This document shows, piece by piece, positions 47,967 through 56,673 of a DNA stretch of 64,000 bases. The position numbers and the translations under genes are program-made. The DNA comes from DASQYE01 sp035940775. Its GTDB lineage: Bacteria; Acidobacteriota; Blastocatellia; Pyrinomonadales; Pyrinomonadaceae. The stretch's first letter is position 1, and each line of letters begins with the position of its first letter. The stretch is taken from the NCBI GenBank assembly GCA_035940775.1, contig DASZEN010000033.1:62001-126000 (forward strand), written 5' to 3'. The notes under the pieces are model-generated. The model did not search any database. It was not told the DNA's origin and worked only from the letters and a program-made list of their open reading frames with translations.

Positions 47967-49514
47967 GTGATACCACTCAACTCCCTGTTTGAAGCCCCTG
48001 TCGTCAAGAAGGATAGGGACGCTGCCTTCTTCTCCTACACGCGCTCGATCTGCCCTACGTGCAAGAAGCTCATTGACGCGCACGTAGTCCTGCGCGACGA
48101 CCGCGTATGGATGCAGAAGAAATGTCCCCAGCACGGTTACCTTGAAGTCGAGATTTCGAGCGACGCCGAGTATTACGTCAAGTCGCTCTCTTACACTAAG
48201 CCGGGCACGATGCCGCTCAACTTCTCGACCAGGGTCGAGCACGGCTGTCCCCTTGACTGCGGGCTGTGCGAAGACCATCTCCAACACACTTGCTCTCCCA
48301 TCTTCGAGATCAATGACGTTTGCGACCTCACCTGCCCGGTCTGCATCGTCCGCAACCAGCAGCGTTATTCGATGACGATGGAGGATTTCAAGCGCGGCGT
48401 GGACTCCCTGGTGGCCGCCGAGGGCGAGCTTCCCATCATGCTGCTGTCGGGCGGCGAGCCCACCCTGCACCCGCTCTTTTTCGAGTTCTGCGATTACGTT
48501 CTGCGCGGGCCGCACCAGGGCAAGATCAAGCGCCTGCTGATCTCGACGCACGGGCGTCGGATCGCCAACAATCGTCAGTTCGCCGAACGATTCAAAGCGG
48601 GCGGCATGTACGCTTCGCTACAGTTCGACACGCTGCGCGCGGGCGTCTATCCAAAGACGCGTGGCGTCGAGCTGATCGATATGAAGATGCAGTGCCTTGA
48701 GGTCATCAAGGAGTTGGACATCCCCACGGTACTGGTTCCGACCGTCTCCAAGGGAGACAACTCGGACGAGCTTGGGGCGCTCATCGAGCTGGGCCTCGAA
48801 CTCGATCAGGTTTCGAGCATCGTCATTCAACCGATGGCCCATACGGGCGACGGAGGCGATGGCTATCACGGCAACCCGGCCGGACACCGTCTCACCATGC
48901 CCGAAGTGCATCAACTGATAGAGGAACAGACGGGATGGTTCAGGCGCGACTACTTTCATCCGGTTCCGTGCTCGCACCCGAGCTGCTATACGGCGACCTA
49001 CCTGTTTCGCATGGACGACGGAAAATACGTGCCGCTGCCCGAGTTCGTCAACGTCCGACAATATCTGGACGCGATGGCGAACCGCGCCATCATCCGCTCG
49101 GACGATCAACTTGAAAAGATGATCCTGGATTCGATCGCCAGCCTCTGGTCGGCGACGAAGGTGGGTGAAGATTCCGAGGTGATTCTCTCTTCGCTCAAGA
49201 CTTTTCTGAAAGATACCTTCAATTCTCGCAACCCGCTCTCGGCCGCCGACATCGAACGCCGCACGGAGGCGCGCAGCAAGGCCATCTTCATACACAATTT
49301 CATGGACGCCTGGGATTTGGACGTGGCGCGTCTGAAGAAATGCTGCACGCATTACCTGATGCCCGACGGCCGACTGATGCCGGGTTGTTCCTACAATAAT
49401 CTGTACCGTCACAAGGATGAGCGGTTCTTTCCGGAGGCCGAGCCGGTTTCGCCCATGCCGGTCAAGCTCGAAGGGCCGCAGCTCGTACAGATAACGGGCG
49501 GGAGGAGAGTATAA
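47967..49514 (+). CDS. Radical SAM enzyme of the MJ0619 / tetraether synthase (Tes) type
   Basis: The 515-residue enzyme begins at a GTG after AAAGGAG. An N-terminal CPTC (Cys29, Cys32) and KKCPQHG precede the family pattern CPLDCGLCEDHLQHT. The radical SAM CxxxCxxC follows (Cys119, Cys123, Cys126 in CDLTCPVC). The C-terminal KKCCTHYLMPDGRLMPGCSYN is also family-typical. Characterised relatives join or methylate unactivated carbons, including archaeal tetraether lipid synthase. Some acidobacteria make membrane-spanning fatty acids, and bacterial relatives of Tes have been linked to that. The substrate here is not known. Its place among carrier-protein and ketosynthase genes suggests an acyl or lipid substrate. 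Confidence 0.85.
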   Translation: MIPLNSLFEAPVVKKDRDAAFFSYTRSICPTCKKLIDAHVVLRDDRVWMQKKCPQHGYLEVEISSDAEYYVKSLSYTKPGTMPLNFSTRVEHGCPLDCGLCEDHLQHTCSPIFEINDVCDLTCPVCIVRNQQRYSMTMEDFKRGVDSLVAAEGELPIMLLSGGEPTLHPLFFEFCDYVLRGPHQGKIKRLLISTHGRRIANNRQFAERFKAGGMYASLQFDTLRAGVYPKTRGVELIDMKMQCLEVIKELDIPTVLVPTVSKGDNSDELGALIELGLELDQVSSIVIQPMAHTGDGGDGYHGNPAGHRLTMPEVHQLIEEQTGWFRRDYFHPVPCSHPSCYTATYLFRMDDGKYVPLPEFVNVRQYLDAMANRAIIRSDDQLEKMILDSIASLWSATKVGEDSEVILSSLKTFLKDTFNSRNPLSAADIERRTEARSKAIFIHNFMDAWDLDVARLKKCCTHYLMPDGRLMPGCSYNNLYRHKDERFFPEAEPVSPMPVKLEGPQLVQITGGRRV

Positions 49515-49546
49515 ACATCCCTGATACGATCACAGAGCTGCGTGAG

Positions 49547-49846
49547 TTGATCCTTAAAGCAGCGCCTGACCCGGCGCTGGCCGAGCCCGTCACTCACTGT
49601 CACGAAGATGAATTGCTGGATAACGTCATCCCCTTTTCGTCCGTGATTCTGCTCGGGGTGGTGGTCGCGGTCGAAGATCGTTTCGGGGTGCGCGTCACAC
49701 GCGAACAGCTCACGCGAGTCTGCGCCGACGGGTCTAGCCTGCGTACCCTCGCCGCCATGATCGAAGACCTACAGGATAGATACGTGAAGCGTGATACCTC
49801 TTCCGGCGCGGCTCATCTGCCGGAGCACTCTTCCGGCCGCTCGTGA
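49547..49846 (+). CDS. Acyl carrier protein-like protein with uncertain start
   Basis: From the first standard start (TTG 49547) it has 99 residues. The pattern LLDNVIPFSSVILLGVVVAVEDRFGVRVTREQL is that of an ACP, with Ser32 (tcc at 49640) at the phosphopantetheine position. The frame stays open upstream and reads INIPDTITELRELILK, a natural first ACP helix. The true start may be a non-standard ATA at 49511, which overlaps the previous TAA and follows GGAGGAG, or ATC at 49517. The C-terminal 20 residues look disordered. Confidence 0.75.
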   Translation: MILKAAPDPALAEPVTHCHEDELLDNVIPFSSVILLGVVVAVEDRFGVRVTREQLTRVCADGSSLRTLAAMIEDLQDRYVKRDTSSGAAHLPEHSSGRS

Positions 49847-49860
49847 AGAGTCCGGCCCCA

Positions 49861-49884
49861 CGCGCGCGCGCGCTCGCTCGCTCG
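49861..49884. repeat. Simple repeats (CG)6 then (CTCG)3
   Basis: Six CG units are followed directly by three CTCG units in the short gap between the carrier-protein gene and the B12-type radical SAM gene. The tract could form Z-DNA or a GC-rich leader structure and may vary in length between strains. Confidence 0.6.
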
Positions 49885-49912
49885 CGCTTCTGCGAAATAG
49901 AGTTTTCATCTC

Positions 49913-51235
49913 ATGAACATCGACATCGTACATCCGGCGCATTACCGCGACGACGGCACGCTGGTTCAATCCAAGCGCTGGTACGACCGCCTGGGCGCTT
50001 ACCTTCCGCACCTGGGGCCGCCGCTCCTGGCGGCGCTTACGCCCGACCGCCATCGTGTCCGCCTCGTCGAAGAATACATGGAGGACATAGACTTCGATAG
50101 CGACGCCGACGTAGTGGCGATCTCGGGCCAGATTATGCAGTTTGATCGCTGCGTCGATATCTCGCGGGAATTTCGCGCGCGCGGCAAAAAGACTGTTCTG
50201 GGCGGCTATCTCCCCTCCATGTTGCCCGAACGGGTCGAGGGCCTCTTCGATACGGTGGTCGTCGGCGAGGGCGACGAGGTGTGGCCGCAAATCCTGACGG
50301 ACATCGAGCAGGGGCAACTTAAAAAACGCTACAGGTCGGCGAAGCTGCCCGACATTACGAACCTCCCCGTCCCGCGCTATGATCTCATCAAGAAGGATCG
50401 CGTCGTCGTTTACCCTGTTCAGGCTACGCGCGGCTGTCCCTTCACGTGCCAGTACTGCTCCATCGCAGCCGTTCACCAGGGCATGTATCGCAAACGGCCC
50501 ATCGACCAGATCGTGCGCGATGTCCAGGCGACCCGCAGCCGCAATATCAATTTCTGTGACGACAATCTCTGCGAGGACGTTAAATTCTCGGACAGGCTTT
50601 TTACGGCGCTCAGGGGAGCGCCGATACGCTGGGGCACGCAGACCACTATCAACGTCGCGCGTCATCCCTCTCTGCTGCGACGGGCGCGCGAGTCCGGTTG
50701 CGTGCTCATGGCGGTCGGCGTTGAAACCTTCTCGGCGAAGAATCTACAGGAGGTCAACAAGACTTTCCACGCCGTCGACAAATACGGAGAGAGCCTGCGG
50801 CGCATCATGGATGCTGGCATCAGTCCGCACGCGCTGATTATCTTCGGCCTGCCGGATGACGACGCGGATACTTTCAAGCTCACGGTCGAGTATCTGGAAA
50901 AGCTCAAGATACCGGTCACGCAGTTCTTCATCCTGACGCCTTATCCCGGCTCGCCCACGGGCGACAAAATCTGGAACTCCGGAAAGGTCTTCGATAAGAA
51001 GCTCAGCCACCTGCGCGAGCCCTACGTAGTCTTCGAGCCTGATCGTCTCCGCCCCGACGAACTGCATGATGGCTGGTGGAGCGCCGTCAACGAGTTCTAT
51101 TCGCTGCGTTCGATCCTCAAACGCGTCGTCATGCGCCGCAAGCCGCTGAACCTGTGGGTCAATCTGGCGACGAACCTCTACTACTGGTCAAAAATCAAAC
51201 GCGGCATCCATACGGTATACTTCGGAAAGAATTGA
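49913..51235 (+). CDS. Radical SAM enzyme with B12-binding-type N-terminal domain
   Basis: The 440-residue protein has an N-terminal domain with the B12-binding fold pattern (PHLGPPLLAALTPDRHRVRLVEEY, then VVAISGQIMQFDRCVDISREFRARGKKTVLGG). It lacks the DxHxxG motif, as many class B members do. The radical SAM cluster CPFTCQYC (Cys175, Cys179, Cys182) follows. Relatives methylate carbons or rearrange lipid and polyketide intermediates (for example HpnR and HpnJ-like enzymes). It probably tailors the product of the neighbouring synthase. Its ribosome site is weak. Confidence 0.88.
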   Translation: MNIDIVHPAHYRDDGTLVQSKRWYDRLGAYLPHLGPPLLAALTPDRHRVRLVEEYMEDIDFDSDADVVAISGQIMQFDRCVDISREFRARGKKTVLGGYLPSMLPERVEGLFDTVVVGEGDEVWPQILTDIEQGQLKKRYRSAKLPDITNLPVPRYDLIKKDRVVVYPVQATRGCPFTCQYCSIAAVHQGMYRKRPIDQIVRDVQATRSRNINFCDDNLCEDVKFSDRLFTALRGAPIRWGTQTTINVARHPSLLRRARESGCVLMAVGVETFSAKNLQEVNKTFHAVDKYGESLRRIMDAGISPHALIIFGLPDDDADTFKLTVEYLEKLKIPVTQFFILTPYPGSPTGDKIWNSGKVFDKKLSHLREPYVVFEPDRLRPDELHDGWWSAVNEFYSLRSILKRVVMRRKPLNLWVNLATNLYYWSKIKRGIHTVYFGKN

Positions 51236-51238
51236 GCG

Positions 51239-51835
51239 ATGGCAGCCGTACACCTCGAAATACATCACCTCCCGCCCGCCGCCGCGCGCGAGGAATTGTT
51301 ATCCGCGGCCGAGCGCGCTCAACTGTCTTCGATGGGTCTGGGCCCGCGTCGCCGCAGTGAATGGATATCGGGTCGTCTGGCGGCGCGGCGCGCGCTCTGT
51401 TCAAGGTTCGGCGAGGCGGCCGCCACGTCGCTGAGCCTGCTGGTGGAGCCGGACGGCGCGCCGCGTCTCGAAGGCAAAGAGGATTACGCCGTGTCGCTTT
51501 CGCATGACGGCGATTACTTTGCCGTGGCGATTGCCGAGAGGGCGGGCATGCGCGTCGGCGTCGATGTCTGTCTGCGAAAGCACGAAGCCAGGTTGCGTCG
51601 CATCCTGCCGCGTTTGAGGTTGCGCGGCGCGGGTCTGGACGTGTTCGCGCAGTGGGCGGCCCTCGAATGCTTTCTCAAAGTGCGGCGTCTGGGTGTCGCG
51701 GCTCTGCTCGACACGGCTTTGACAGTGGAGGCAGACGCTCGGGGCGCTAAGGTTTCAGCAGACGGGTGCGCGCTCCTTTTGACCTTCCTGAGCCATCCGG
51801 ATTTTGTCGCCGCGTGGGGAGGAGAGCTTGCGTGA
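51239..51835 (+). CDS. 4'-phosphopantetheinyl transferase (Sfp-type, divergent)
   Basis: The 198-residue protein shows Sfp-type elements: a SGRLAARRAL start region, VSLSHDGDYFAVAIA, and GVDVC with metal-binding Asp109. The usual WxxKExxxK motif is altered to WAALECFLK (Trp139, Glu143, Lys147), losing the first Lys. It should attach phosphopantetheine to the two carrier proteins of the cluster. It starts 3 bases after the B12-type radical SAM gene and overlaps the next gene by GTGA, so it belongs to the core operon. Confidence 0.82.
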   Translation: MAAVHLEIHHLPPAAAREELLSAAERAQLSSMGLGPRRRSEWISGRLAARRALCSRFGEAAATSLSLLVEPDGAPRLEGKEDYAVSLSHDGDYFAVAIAERAGMRVGVDVCLRKHEARLRRILPRLRLRGAGLDVFAQWAALECFLKVRRLGVAALLDTALTVEADARGAKVSADGCALLLTFLSHPDFVAAWGGELA

Positions 51836-52578
51836 CGTACCTCGTCGCAGCCGCGTTGAAAAACGATCTGGCCGCCATACGGCAATCGTCTCCGGAAGTA
51901 TGGCGTCAGGTTCGCCGTTACAATTTGCCCGTACAGCTCACTCTGGCCGCAGCCTTTGAGGTTACAAACGCGGCTTCGGCCGATCCGGCGCGCGTGGCGG
52001 TCGTTTCGCTCGCGCCCTGCCAGCCCGGCTCCGCCGACCTCTACCGCTGGGGACAGGTCGTCACCGCCGGTATGGTAAACGGTAACTTGGGCGACACGCG
52101 CATGAATCCGACGCAGACGCTCCACGCGGTCGATAATCTGGCGATGTCGGCGTTCGCGATCAGGTACGGCAATCATGCTTACTGTCTGGGGCTCGGCGGC
52201 GCTGCGGGGCAAGCCTGGGCCGGGCTCGAAGCGGTGCAGGAGCGACTGGCCGCCGGTCAGGAAACGGAAGCGCTGCTCATGGCTGGCGATCAGGATTGCG
52301 CCGAGGATTGGGCCAACGGCACGGGCGTGGCCCTGCTATTCTCAGCTTCCCCAAAACCATACGGCCCATTGGGCCAAAGCGTACGGCTCGTTGCCGTCGA
52401 GCGCCAGCGCAGGCCGCATCCTGACAGCACAAGGCCGCACGCCGCCGCAGGGCTTTGCGGCCTCCTCTCCGCGCTGGCGGCTCACGACCGGGAAGGCGCA
52501 GCGCTCTCTTATGCCGTGCCACTAGAAGATTCGGACGGCGTCGATGCGGTGACAGTCCGGATGGAGGTCTCGCGATGA
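51832..52578 (+). CDS. Half-length ketosynthase-like protein (chain-length-factor-like)
   Basis: The product has 248 residues from the GTG at 51832. It resembles only the N-terminal half of a ketosynthase (PF13723-like): MNPTQTLHAVDNLAMSAFAIRYG, then YCLGLGGAAGQAWAGLEAVQERLAAGQETEALLMAGD. The nucleophile position reads Gly-Gly-Ala with no Cys, and the His residues are missing. Half-size proteins of this kind are partners of the main ketosynthase in aryl-polyene loci and are thought to set chain length. It lies directly before the intact ketosynthase with an ATGA overlap, which fits a heterodimer. Confidence 0.75.
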   Translation: MTYLVAAALKNDLAAIRQSSPEVWRQVRRYNLPVQLTLAAAFEVTNAASADPARVAVVSLAPCQPGSADLYRWGQVVTAGMVNGNLGDTRMNPTQTLHAVDNLAMSAFAIRYGNHAYCLGLGGAAGQAWAGLEAVQERLAAGQETEALLMAGDQDCAEDWANGTGVALLFSASPKPYGPLGQSVRLVAVERQRRPHPDSTRPHAAAGLCGLLSALAAHDREGAALSYAVPLEDSDGVDAVTVRMEVSR

Positions 52579-53732
52579 CGGGCGAGCGCCGCGTCGTGAT
52601 TACAGGGACGGGCGCGCTTTCGGCGCTCGGCGCGACGCCCGAAGAGTTGTGGAGTGGACTTCTGGAGGGGCGCTCCGGTATCGGCAGAGTCTCTCGGCTG
52701 GTGACTTCGGGAATCAGCGTCACCACCGGAGGCGAGGTCAGGGCAGTCCCGCACGACCGCCTTGACCGCGACCGTGAGATCGCCGAGCGCGCGATTGAGG
52801 ACGCGCTCGTGGCCGCCCGGTGCGACGCGGCCGAATGCGGCTTCATGTGGTCTACCGGCCTTGATACTTTTCAGGCCGGTGCGGATGGTTTCGTGCATCG
52901 TTCGGCTGGACTCTGCTTCACAGACCTGTCGTCCCGCTTCCGGTATCCACGCCGCATGATCGCAGCCGCGTGCGCCTCCGGCACGCAGGCCGTCGGCGAA
53001 GCGTTTCGCCTTATCAGGGAAGGCCGCGCCGAGGCATGCGTCGCCGGTGGTTCGAGCGTGATGCTGACGCCGTTTTATCTGATCGGTTTCGCAGGCTTAC
53101 AGGCCGTCGCCGTCGATTATGAAGGAGACGAGCCGTCGGCGGCCTGTCGTCCTTTCGACCGCGAGCGAAGGGGCTTTGCGCTGGCCGACGGCGCGGGCGC
53201 GCTCGTGTTGGAAACCCTAACGCGCGCTCGCCAAAGGGGCGCGCGCGTCCTGGCCGAGGTCATCGGCTTCGGGATGAGCCAGGACGGATTTGATCTCAAC
53301 CGTCCGTGTGACGACGGGGCGGGCGCAGAGCTTTGCATGCGACGGGCGCTCAGCGACGCAGGGGTTGCGCCCGGCTCGATTGACGCGGTCAACGCTCATG
53401 CGACCGGAACTTTCCTCGGCGATCTGGCCGAAGTCGCCGCCCTGCGCCGTCTCTTCCAAGACGACTGGCGGCGCATCCCCGTATCAGGGATGAAGGGAGC
53501 AATCGGGCACGCGATGGCGGCCGCCGGTGCGCTCGAAGCCATCGTCGCTGCCTTTACGTGCGCGACCGGGATCGTGCCGCCGACCGTAAACCTGAGCGAG
53601 CCGGACGAGGGCTGCGAGTTGAATCACGTCCTGGGAGAGCCGCTCTTTGCGGGAGCGCGTACAGTACTGTCGGCGTCGTTCGGCATGGGCGGCCAGAACG
53701 CCGCCATCGTCTTGAAGCGAGCAGAATTATGA
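52575..53732 (+). CDS. Beta-ketoacyl synthase (FabF-like, intact active site)
   Basis: The product has 385 residues from the ATG at 52575. All catalytic residues are present: Cys133 (AACASGTQA), His275 (NAHATGTFLGD) and His312 (KGAIGHAMAAAG). The C-terminus SASFGMGGQNAAIVLKR is typical of FabF. It should be the main condensing enzyme of the cluster, extending acyl chains on the local ACPs with the half ketosynthase as partner. It is embedded in a run of 4-base overlaps with genes on both sides. Confidence 0.93.
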   Translation: MTGERRVVITGTGALSALGATPEELWSGLLEGRSGIGRVSRLVTSGISVTTGGEVRAVPHDRLDRDREIAERAIEDALVAARCDAAECGFMWSTGLDTFQAGADGFVHRSAGLCFTDLSSRFRYPRRMIAAACASGTQAVGEAFRLIREGRAEACVAGGSSVMLTPFYLIGFAGLQAVAVDYEGDEPSAACRPFDRERRGFALADGAGALVLETLTRARQRGARVLAEVIGFGMSQDGFDLNRPCDDGAGAELCMRRALSDAGVAPGSIDAVNAHATGTFLGDLAEVAALRRLFQDDWRRIPVSGMKGAIGHAMAAAGALEAIVAAFTCATGIVPPTVNLSEPDEGCELNHVLGEPLFAGARTVLSASFGMGGQNAAIVLKRAEL

Positions 53733-54487
53733 TTGCGTCGCCGGATTGGGGGCAGAACGGGCGCGTGGTACTCATCACGGGCGCGACCGGTTATCTCGGT
53801 CGCGCGCTCGCGCACGGATTCAGCGAGGCGGGCGCGACCCTCTTTCTGACGGCGCGCAATCAGGAAACGCTCGGCGCGCTTGCCGCCGAACTGTCAACGC
53901 CCGAAGAGAGAGTCCATACGCTGGCCCTGGATCTTACGGATAGCGCCGCTGGTGAACATCTGGTCAGCGCGGCTCTACTTAAGGGTGGCCGGATTGACAC
54001 GCTCGTTCTGAACGCAGGGACGCTCGCCGACGGACTCGTGGCCGGGCTGACCGATTACGAGCTGGAGCAGGTTTACGAGCTGAACCTGTGGGGCACATTC
54101 CGCGCGCTGAGGGCCGCGCTCCGCCCCATGATTCTACAGCGCAGCGGCCAGATCGTGGTCATCTCGTCGACGGCGGCGCAGCGACCCGGCGTCGGACAGG
54201 GAGCTTATGCTTCATCCAAGGCGGCGCTGGAAGCTCTGGTGAGGACGACGGCGCGCGAGACTGCGGCGCGCGGCATTCGTATCAACGGGGTTGCGCCCGG
54301 ACTCCTCTCAGGCGGAATGGCGACGCGTATTTTGGACGAGGCGCAGGAGCGAGCAGTCGCGGCGATTCCGATGCGACGACCGGGCGCGGCGAGCGAGGTC
54401 GTGCCGGTCGTGCTGTTTTTGGCATCGCCGATGAGCGCCTACGTGACGGGTCAGGTGTGGTCTATCGATGGAGGTTACACGGCATGA
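53729..54487 (+). CDS. Second FabG-like ketoreductase (SDR family)
   Basis: The product has 252 residues from the ATG at 53729. The cofactor motif is ITGATGYLGRAL. NAG and the catalytic Tyr160 and Lys164 (YASSK) are present, and the C-terminus SIDGGYTA fits FabG. Together with the ketoreductase at 46904 it gives the cluster two reductases, as in aryl-polyene synthesis. It overlaps the ketosynthase upstream and the carrier protein downstream by ATGA. Confidence 0.92.
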   Translation: MIASPDWGQNGRVVLITGATGYLGRALAHGFSEAGATLFLTARNQETLGALAAELSTPEERVHTLALDLTDSAAGEHLVSAALLKGGRIDTLVLNAGTLADGLVAGLTDYELEQVYELNLWGTFRALRAALRPMILQRSGQIVVISSTAAQRPGVGQGAYASSKAALEALVRTTARETAARGIRINGVAPGLLSGGMATRILDEAQERAVAAIPMRRPGAASEVVPVVLFLASPMSAYVTGQVWSIDGGYTA

Positions 54488-54879
54488 ACAATAACGGCAC
54501 TTTTGCGGAAGTGTCCGCCCTCGTCCGGCAAACTCTGGCCGCGCCGGATACGGAGCCGGTTCTTCCCGAGCAACTTCTCTTCTATGACTTGAATTTCACG
54601 TCGATCGACCTGCTCGATCTGCTCTTCCGCCTTGAGCAGCATTTCAACATACGCATCCCGGAAGGAACCATCTATAAACTCGCGCGCGGCGAGATGCCGG
54701 ACGCGGAGTTCGCCCAGGGCTCGGTTCTGACCGACGCGGGGCGCGAGCGCCTGATGCGCCTGCTTCACGATTCGCCGCCGCAAATCTTCCCCGCGCGCAT
54801 TCATGTGACGACCCTGCCGCGCTATTGCACCGTCGGCGCGATCACGCGCCTTGTGGAACACAAGCTGGCCGAAGCCTGA
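54484..54879 (+). CDS. Acyl carrier protein with C-terminal extension
   Basis: The product has 131 residues, longer than the usual 75-90. The ACP core is EQLLFYDLNFTSIDLLDLLFRLEQHFNIRIPEGTI, with Ser40 as the probable phosphopantetheine site. After about residue 90 it continues with PPQIFPARIHVTTLPRYCTVGAI and a final helix. This looks like an added docking or dimer element rather than a second carrier domain. It is coupled by ATGA to the ketoreductase and lies 3 bases before the dehydratase. Confidence 0.85.
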   Translation: MNNNGTFAEVSALVRQTLAAPDTEPVLPEQLLFYDLNFTSIDLLDLLFRLEQHFNIRIPEGTIYKLARGEMPDAEFAQGSVLTDAGRERLMRLLHDSPPQIFPARIHVTTLPRYCTVGAITRLVEHKLAEA

Positions 54880-54882
54880 AAT

Positions 54883-55341
54883 ATGTTCGAGATGATACGC
54901 TCGATCAGGACGGATGCAGGCGCCGGGCGCGCCCGAGGCTGGGCCCATGTCCCGGCTGACTATCCGGCCTTCGCAGACCACTTTCCCGGCGCTCCTTTGC
55001 TTCCCGGCTCGTTTCTCGTAGAGCTGACGGCGCAGATTGCCGGGCCGCTCGCCGAAGAGACGCTCGGCCTGCGCCTCGGGCTTGAGCGTTGGGCCATGCT
55101 CGGCATGATCCGCGACGCGAAGTTTCTGCGCCATACACGGCTCCCCGCCGAGCTTCTGATAAGCGCCGAGGTCAGAAGCGCCGAGCCGTCCACGGTCGTC
55201 CTTCAGGTTGCGGCACAAGCCCTCGGGCTAGAGGTTATGCGCGCGGAATTGTGGATGATGATGGTCGAGGCCGCGCCCGAATGGGCTGAGGCCATCGCCG
55301 CGCGTCGCGAGCGCGTGGCCCGTTGGAAAGGAGCCACGTAA
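54883..55341 (+). CDS. FabZ-like hotdog dehydratase
   Basis: The 152-residue protein has the hotdog dehydratase signature HFPGAPLLPGSFLVELTAQ, with His33 and Glu47 in the catalytic positions. It should remove water from 3-hydroxyacyl-ACP to leave trans double bonds. The locus has no enoyl reductase of the FabI or FabV kind, so unsaturation may persist unless the quinone-oxidoreductase-like gene acts on it. The stop is followed directly by the next ATG. Confidence 0.88.
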   Translation: MFEMIRSIRTDAGAGRARGWAHVPADYPAFADHFPGAPLLPGSFLVELTAQIAGPLAEETLGLRLGLERWAMLGMIRDAKFLRHTRLPAELLISAEVRSAEPSTVVLQVAAQALGLEVMRAELWMMMVEAAPEWAEAIAARRERVARWKGAT

Positions 55342-56673
55342 ATGCAGTCCCGCGCCGAAACGCACGCGCTATCGCAGCTCGACGCCTTCTTCGTCGCCTA
55401 TCAGGAGCGCACGGGCATTCTCATGCAGCTCGGCATAGACGTTGAGGTTAAGGGAGAGTTGCGTCGCGAGCGGCTCGAACAGGCGTTGGCCCACCTTGTC
55501 GGTCGCTGGCCCCGCCTGGGCCAGACGCTCCATAAACGTTTGACCGGATTGTGCTGGCGCGGAGAGTCTCGCCTTGAAAAGATGCTTCAAATGGCTGACG
55601 GCAACGGTGCTGTTGCTCGTTGGAGAAATCAGCCGATTGATCCATTCTGCGAGCCGCCCTTCCAACTGCTGTGCATTCCGGGCCGCGACCGCAGCACGCT
55701 CTCCTTTCGCGCGCACCATTGCCTAGTCGATGGCGAAGCATTCTTTGACCTCTGTGCCGATACCTTGCGTATTCTAGCGAGGGTGAGCCGAGGTGAAGAG
55801 TTGCCGACACCCGAGGTGGCCGCAAAAGTCGAGTTGAGCGAGTTGATTTCTCCGGCGCGACTCCTGCGACAGGGGAAGTTGTTGGGGATGTGGCGCTACA
55901 CGCGCTGGCTGGCGGCCGAGGCCAAAGCCGGGCGCAGCATCTCTTTAAAGATGCGCGCGCGCGAGCCCGGCGATATAGCGACGTGCGAGAGATTGCTGGG
56001 CGCAACCGCTTTCGACCGATTCAAAGAGCGCGCGGCCAGCGCACGCGTCGCTCCGGCATGGCTCTGCGCTGCCGCCTGGGTGCGGGCCATCGGCGCCTGG
56101 AACCACTCAAACGGCGATTCAACACCCGGCACCGTCTCTCTGGAAGTCCCCGTCAGCCTGCGCTTCGGGCGCGGCGGCGAAGGCTCTGTCGGCAACTTCA
56201 TTTCGCCGCTCGTGCTTTTAGGCGAGCCCTCACAGCCGCTCGAACAGATCGCCAGGGGGTTGCAGGAACAGTTGAAGAAGGGCTTGCGACAGCGCTCGCA
56301 TCTGGGCGTGCCATTGTTAAGCGCGCCCGCCCGTTACCTCCCGTGGCCTTTGTTCCGGCGGCTCGCGGTCAACACGACCTCGACGGGCTTCGCCACGAGT
56401 CACTTCACGTGGTTGGAACAGAAGGCCAGTATCTATACTGAGATTTCAAACCTCTCCGGCGGTGCGTTTCGCATCTTAGACCATCATATTTATACGCCCG
56501 TGTGCCTTCACATGGGCGCGGCGCTTGCCGTAGCGGCACAGCCCGAGGACGCAAAGCTCTCGTTGACGTATCGCCTGACGGCCTTTACCGGCACGGATGC
56601 CGAGACGCTGCTCGGCCTTGTGATTGCGGAGTTGCTCGGCGATCAGCGACAACAGAGACACGCTGCCAGATGA
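55342..56673 (+). CDS. HHxxxDG acyltransferase (condensation / wax ester synthase-like)
   Basis: The 443-residue protein begins with LSQLDAFFVAYQ, similar to wax ester synthase/PapA-type proteins. It has HHCLVDG (His125, His126, Asp130), the catalytic motif of the condensation superfamily. The C-terminal half (GTVSLEVPVSLRFG) is in line with that fold. It probably transfers the finished acyl chain from ACP to an alcohol or amine. It has a good AAAGGAG site and a 4-base overlap with the flavoprotein gene. Confidence 0.82.
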   Translation: MQSRAETHALSQLDAFFVAYQERTGILMQLGIDVEVKGELRRERLEQALAHLVGRWPRLGQTLHKRLTGLCWRGESRLEKMLQMADGNGAVARWRNQPIDPFCEPPFQLLCIPGRDRSTLSFRAHHCLVDGEAFFDLCADTLRILARVSRGEELPTPEVAAKVELSELISPARLLRQGKLLGMWRYTRWLAAEAKAGRSISLKMRAREPGDIATCERLLGATAFDRFKERAASARVAPAWLCAAAWVRAIGAWNHSNGDSTPGTVSLEVPVSLRFGRGGEGSVGNFISPLVLLGEPSQPLEQIARGLQEQLKKGLRQRSHLGVPLLSAPARYLPWPLFRRLAVNTTSTGFATSHFTWLEQKASIYTEISNLSGGAFRILDHHIYTPVCLHMGAALAVAAQPEDAKLSLTYRLTAFTGTDAETLLGLVIAELLGDQRQQRHAAR

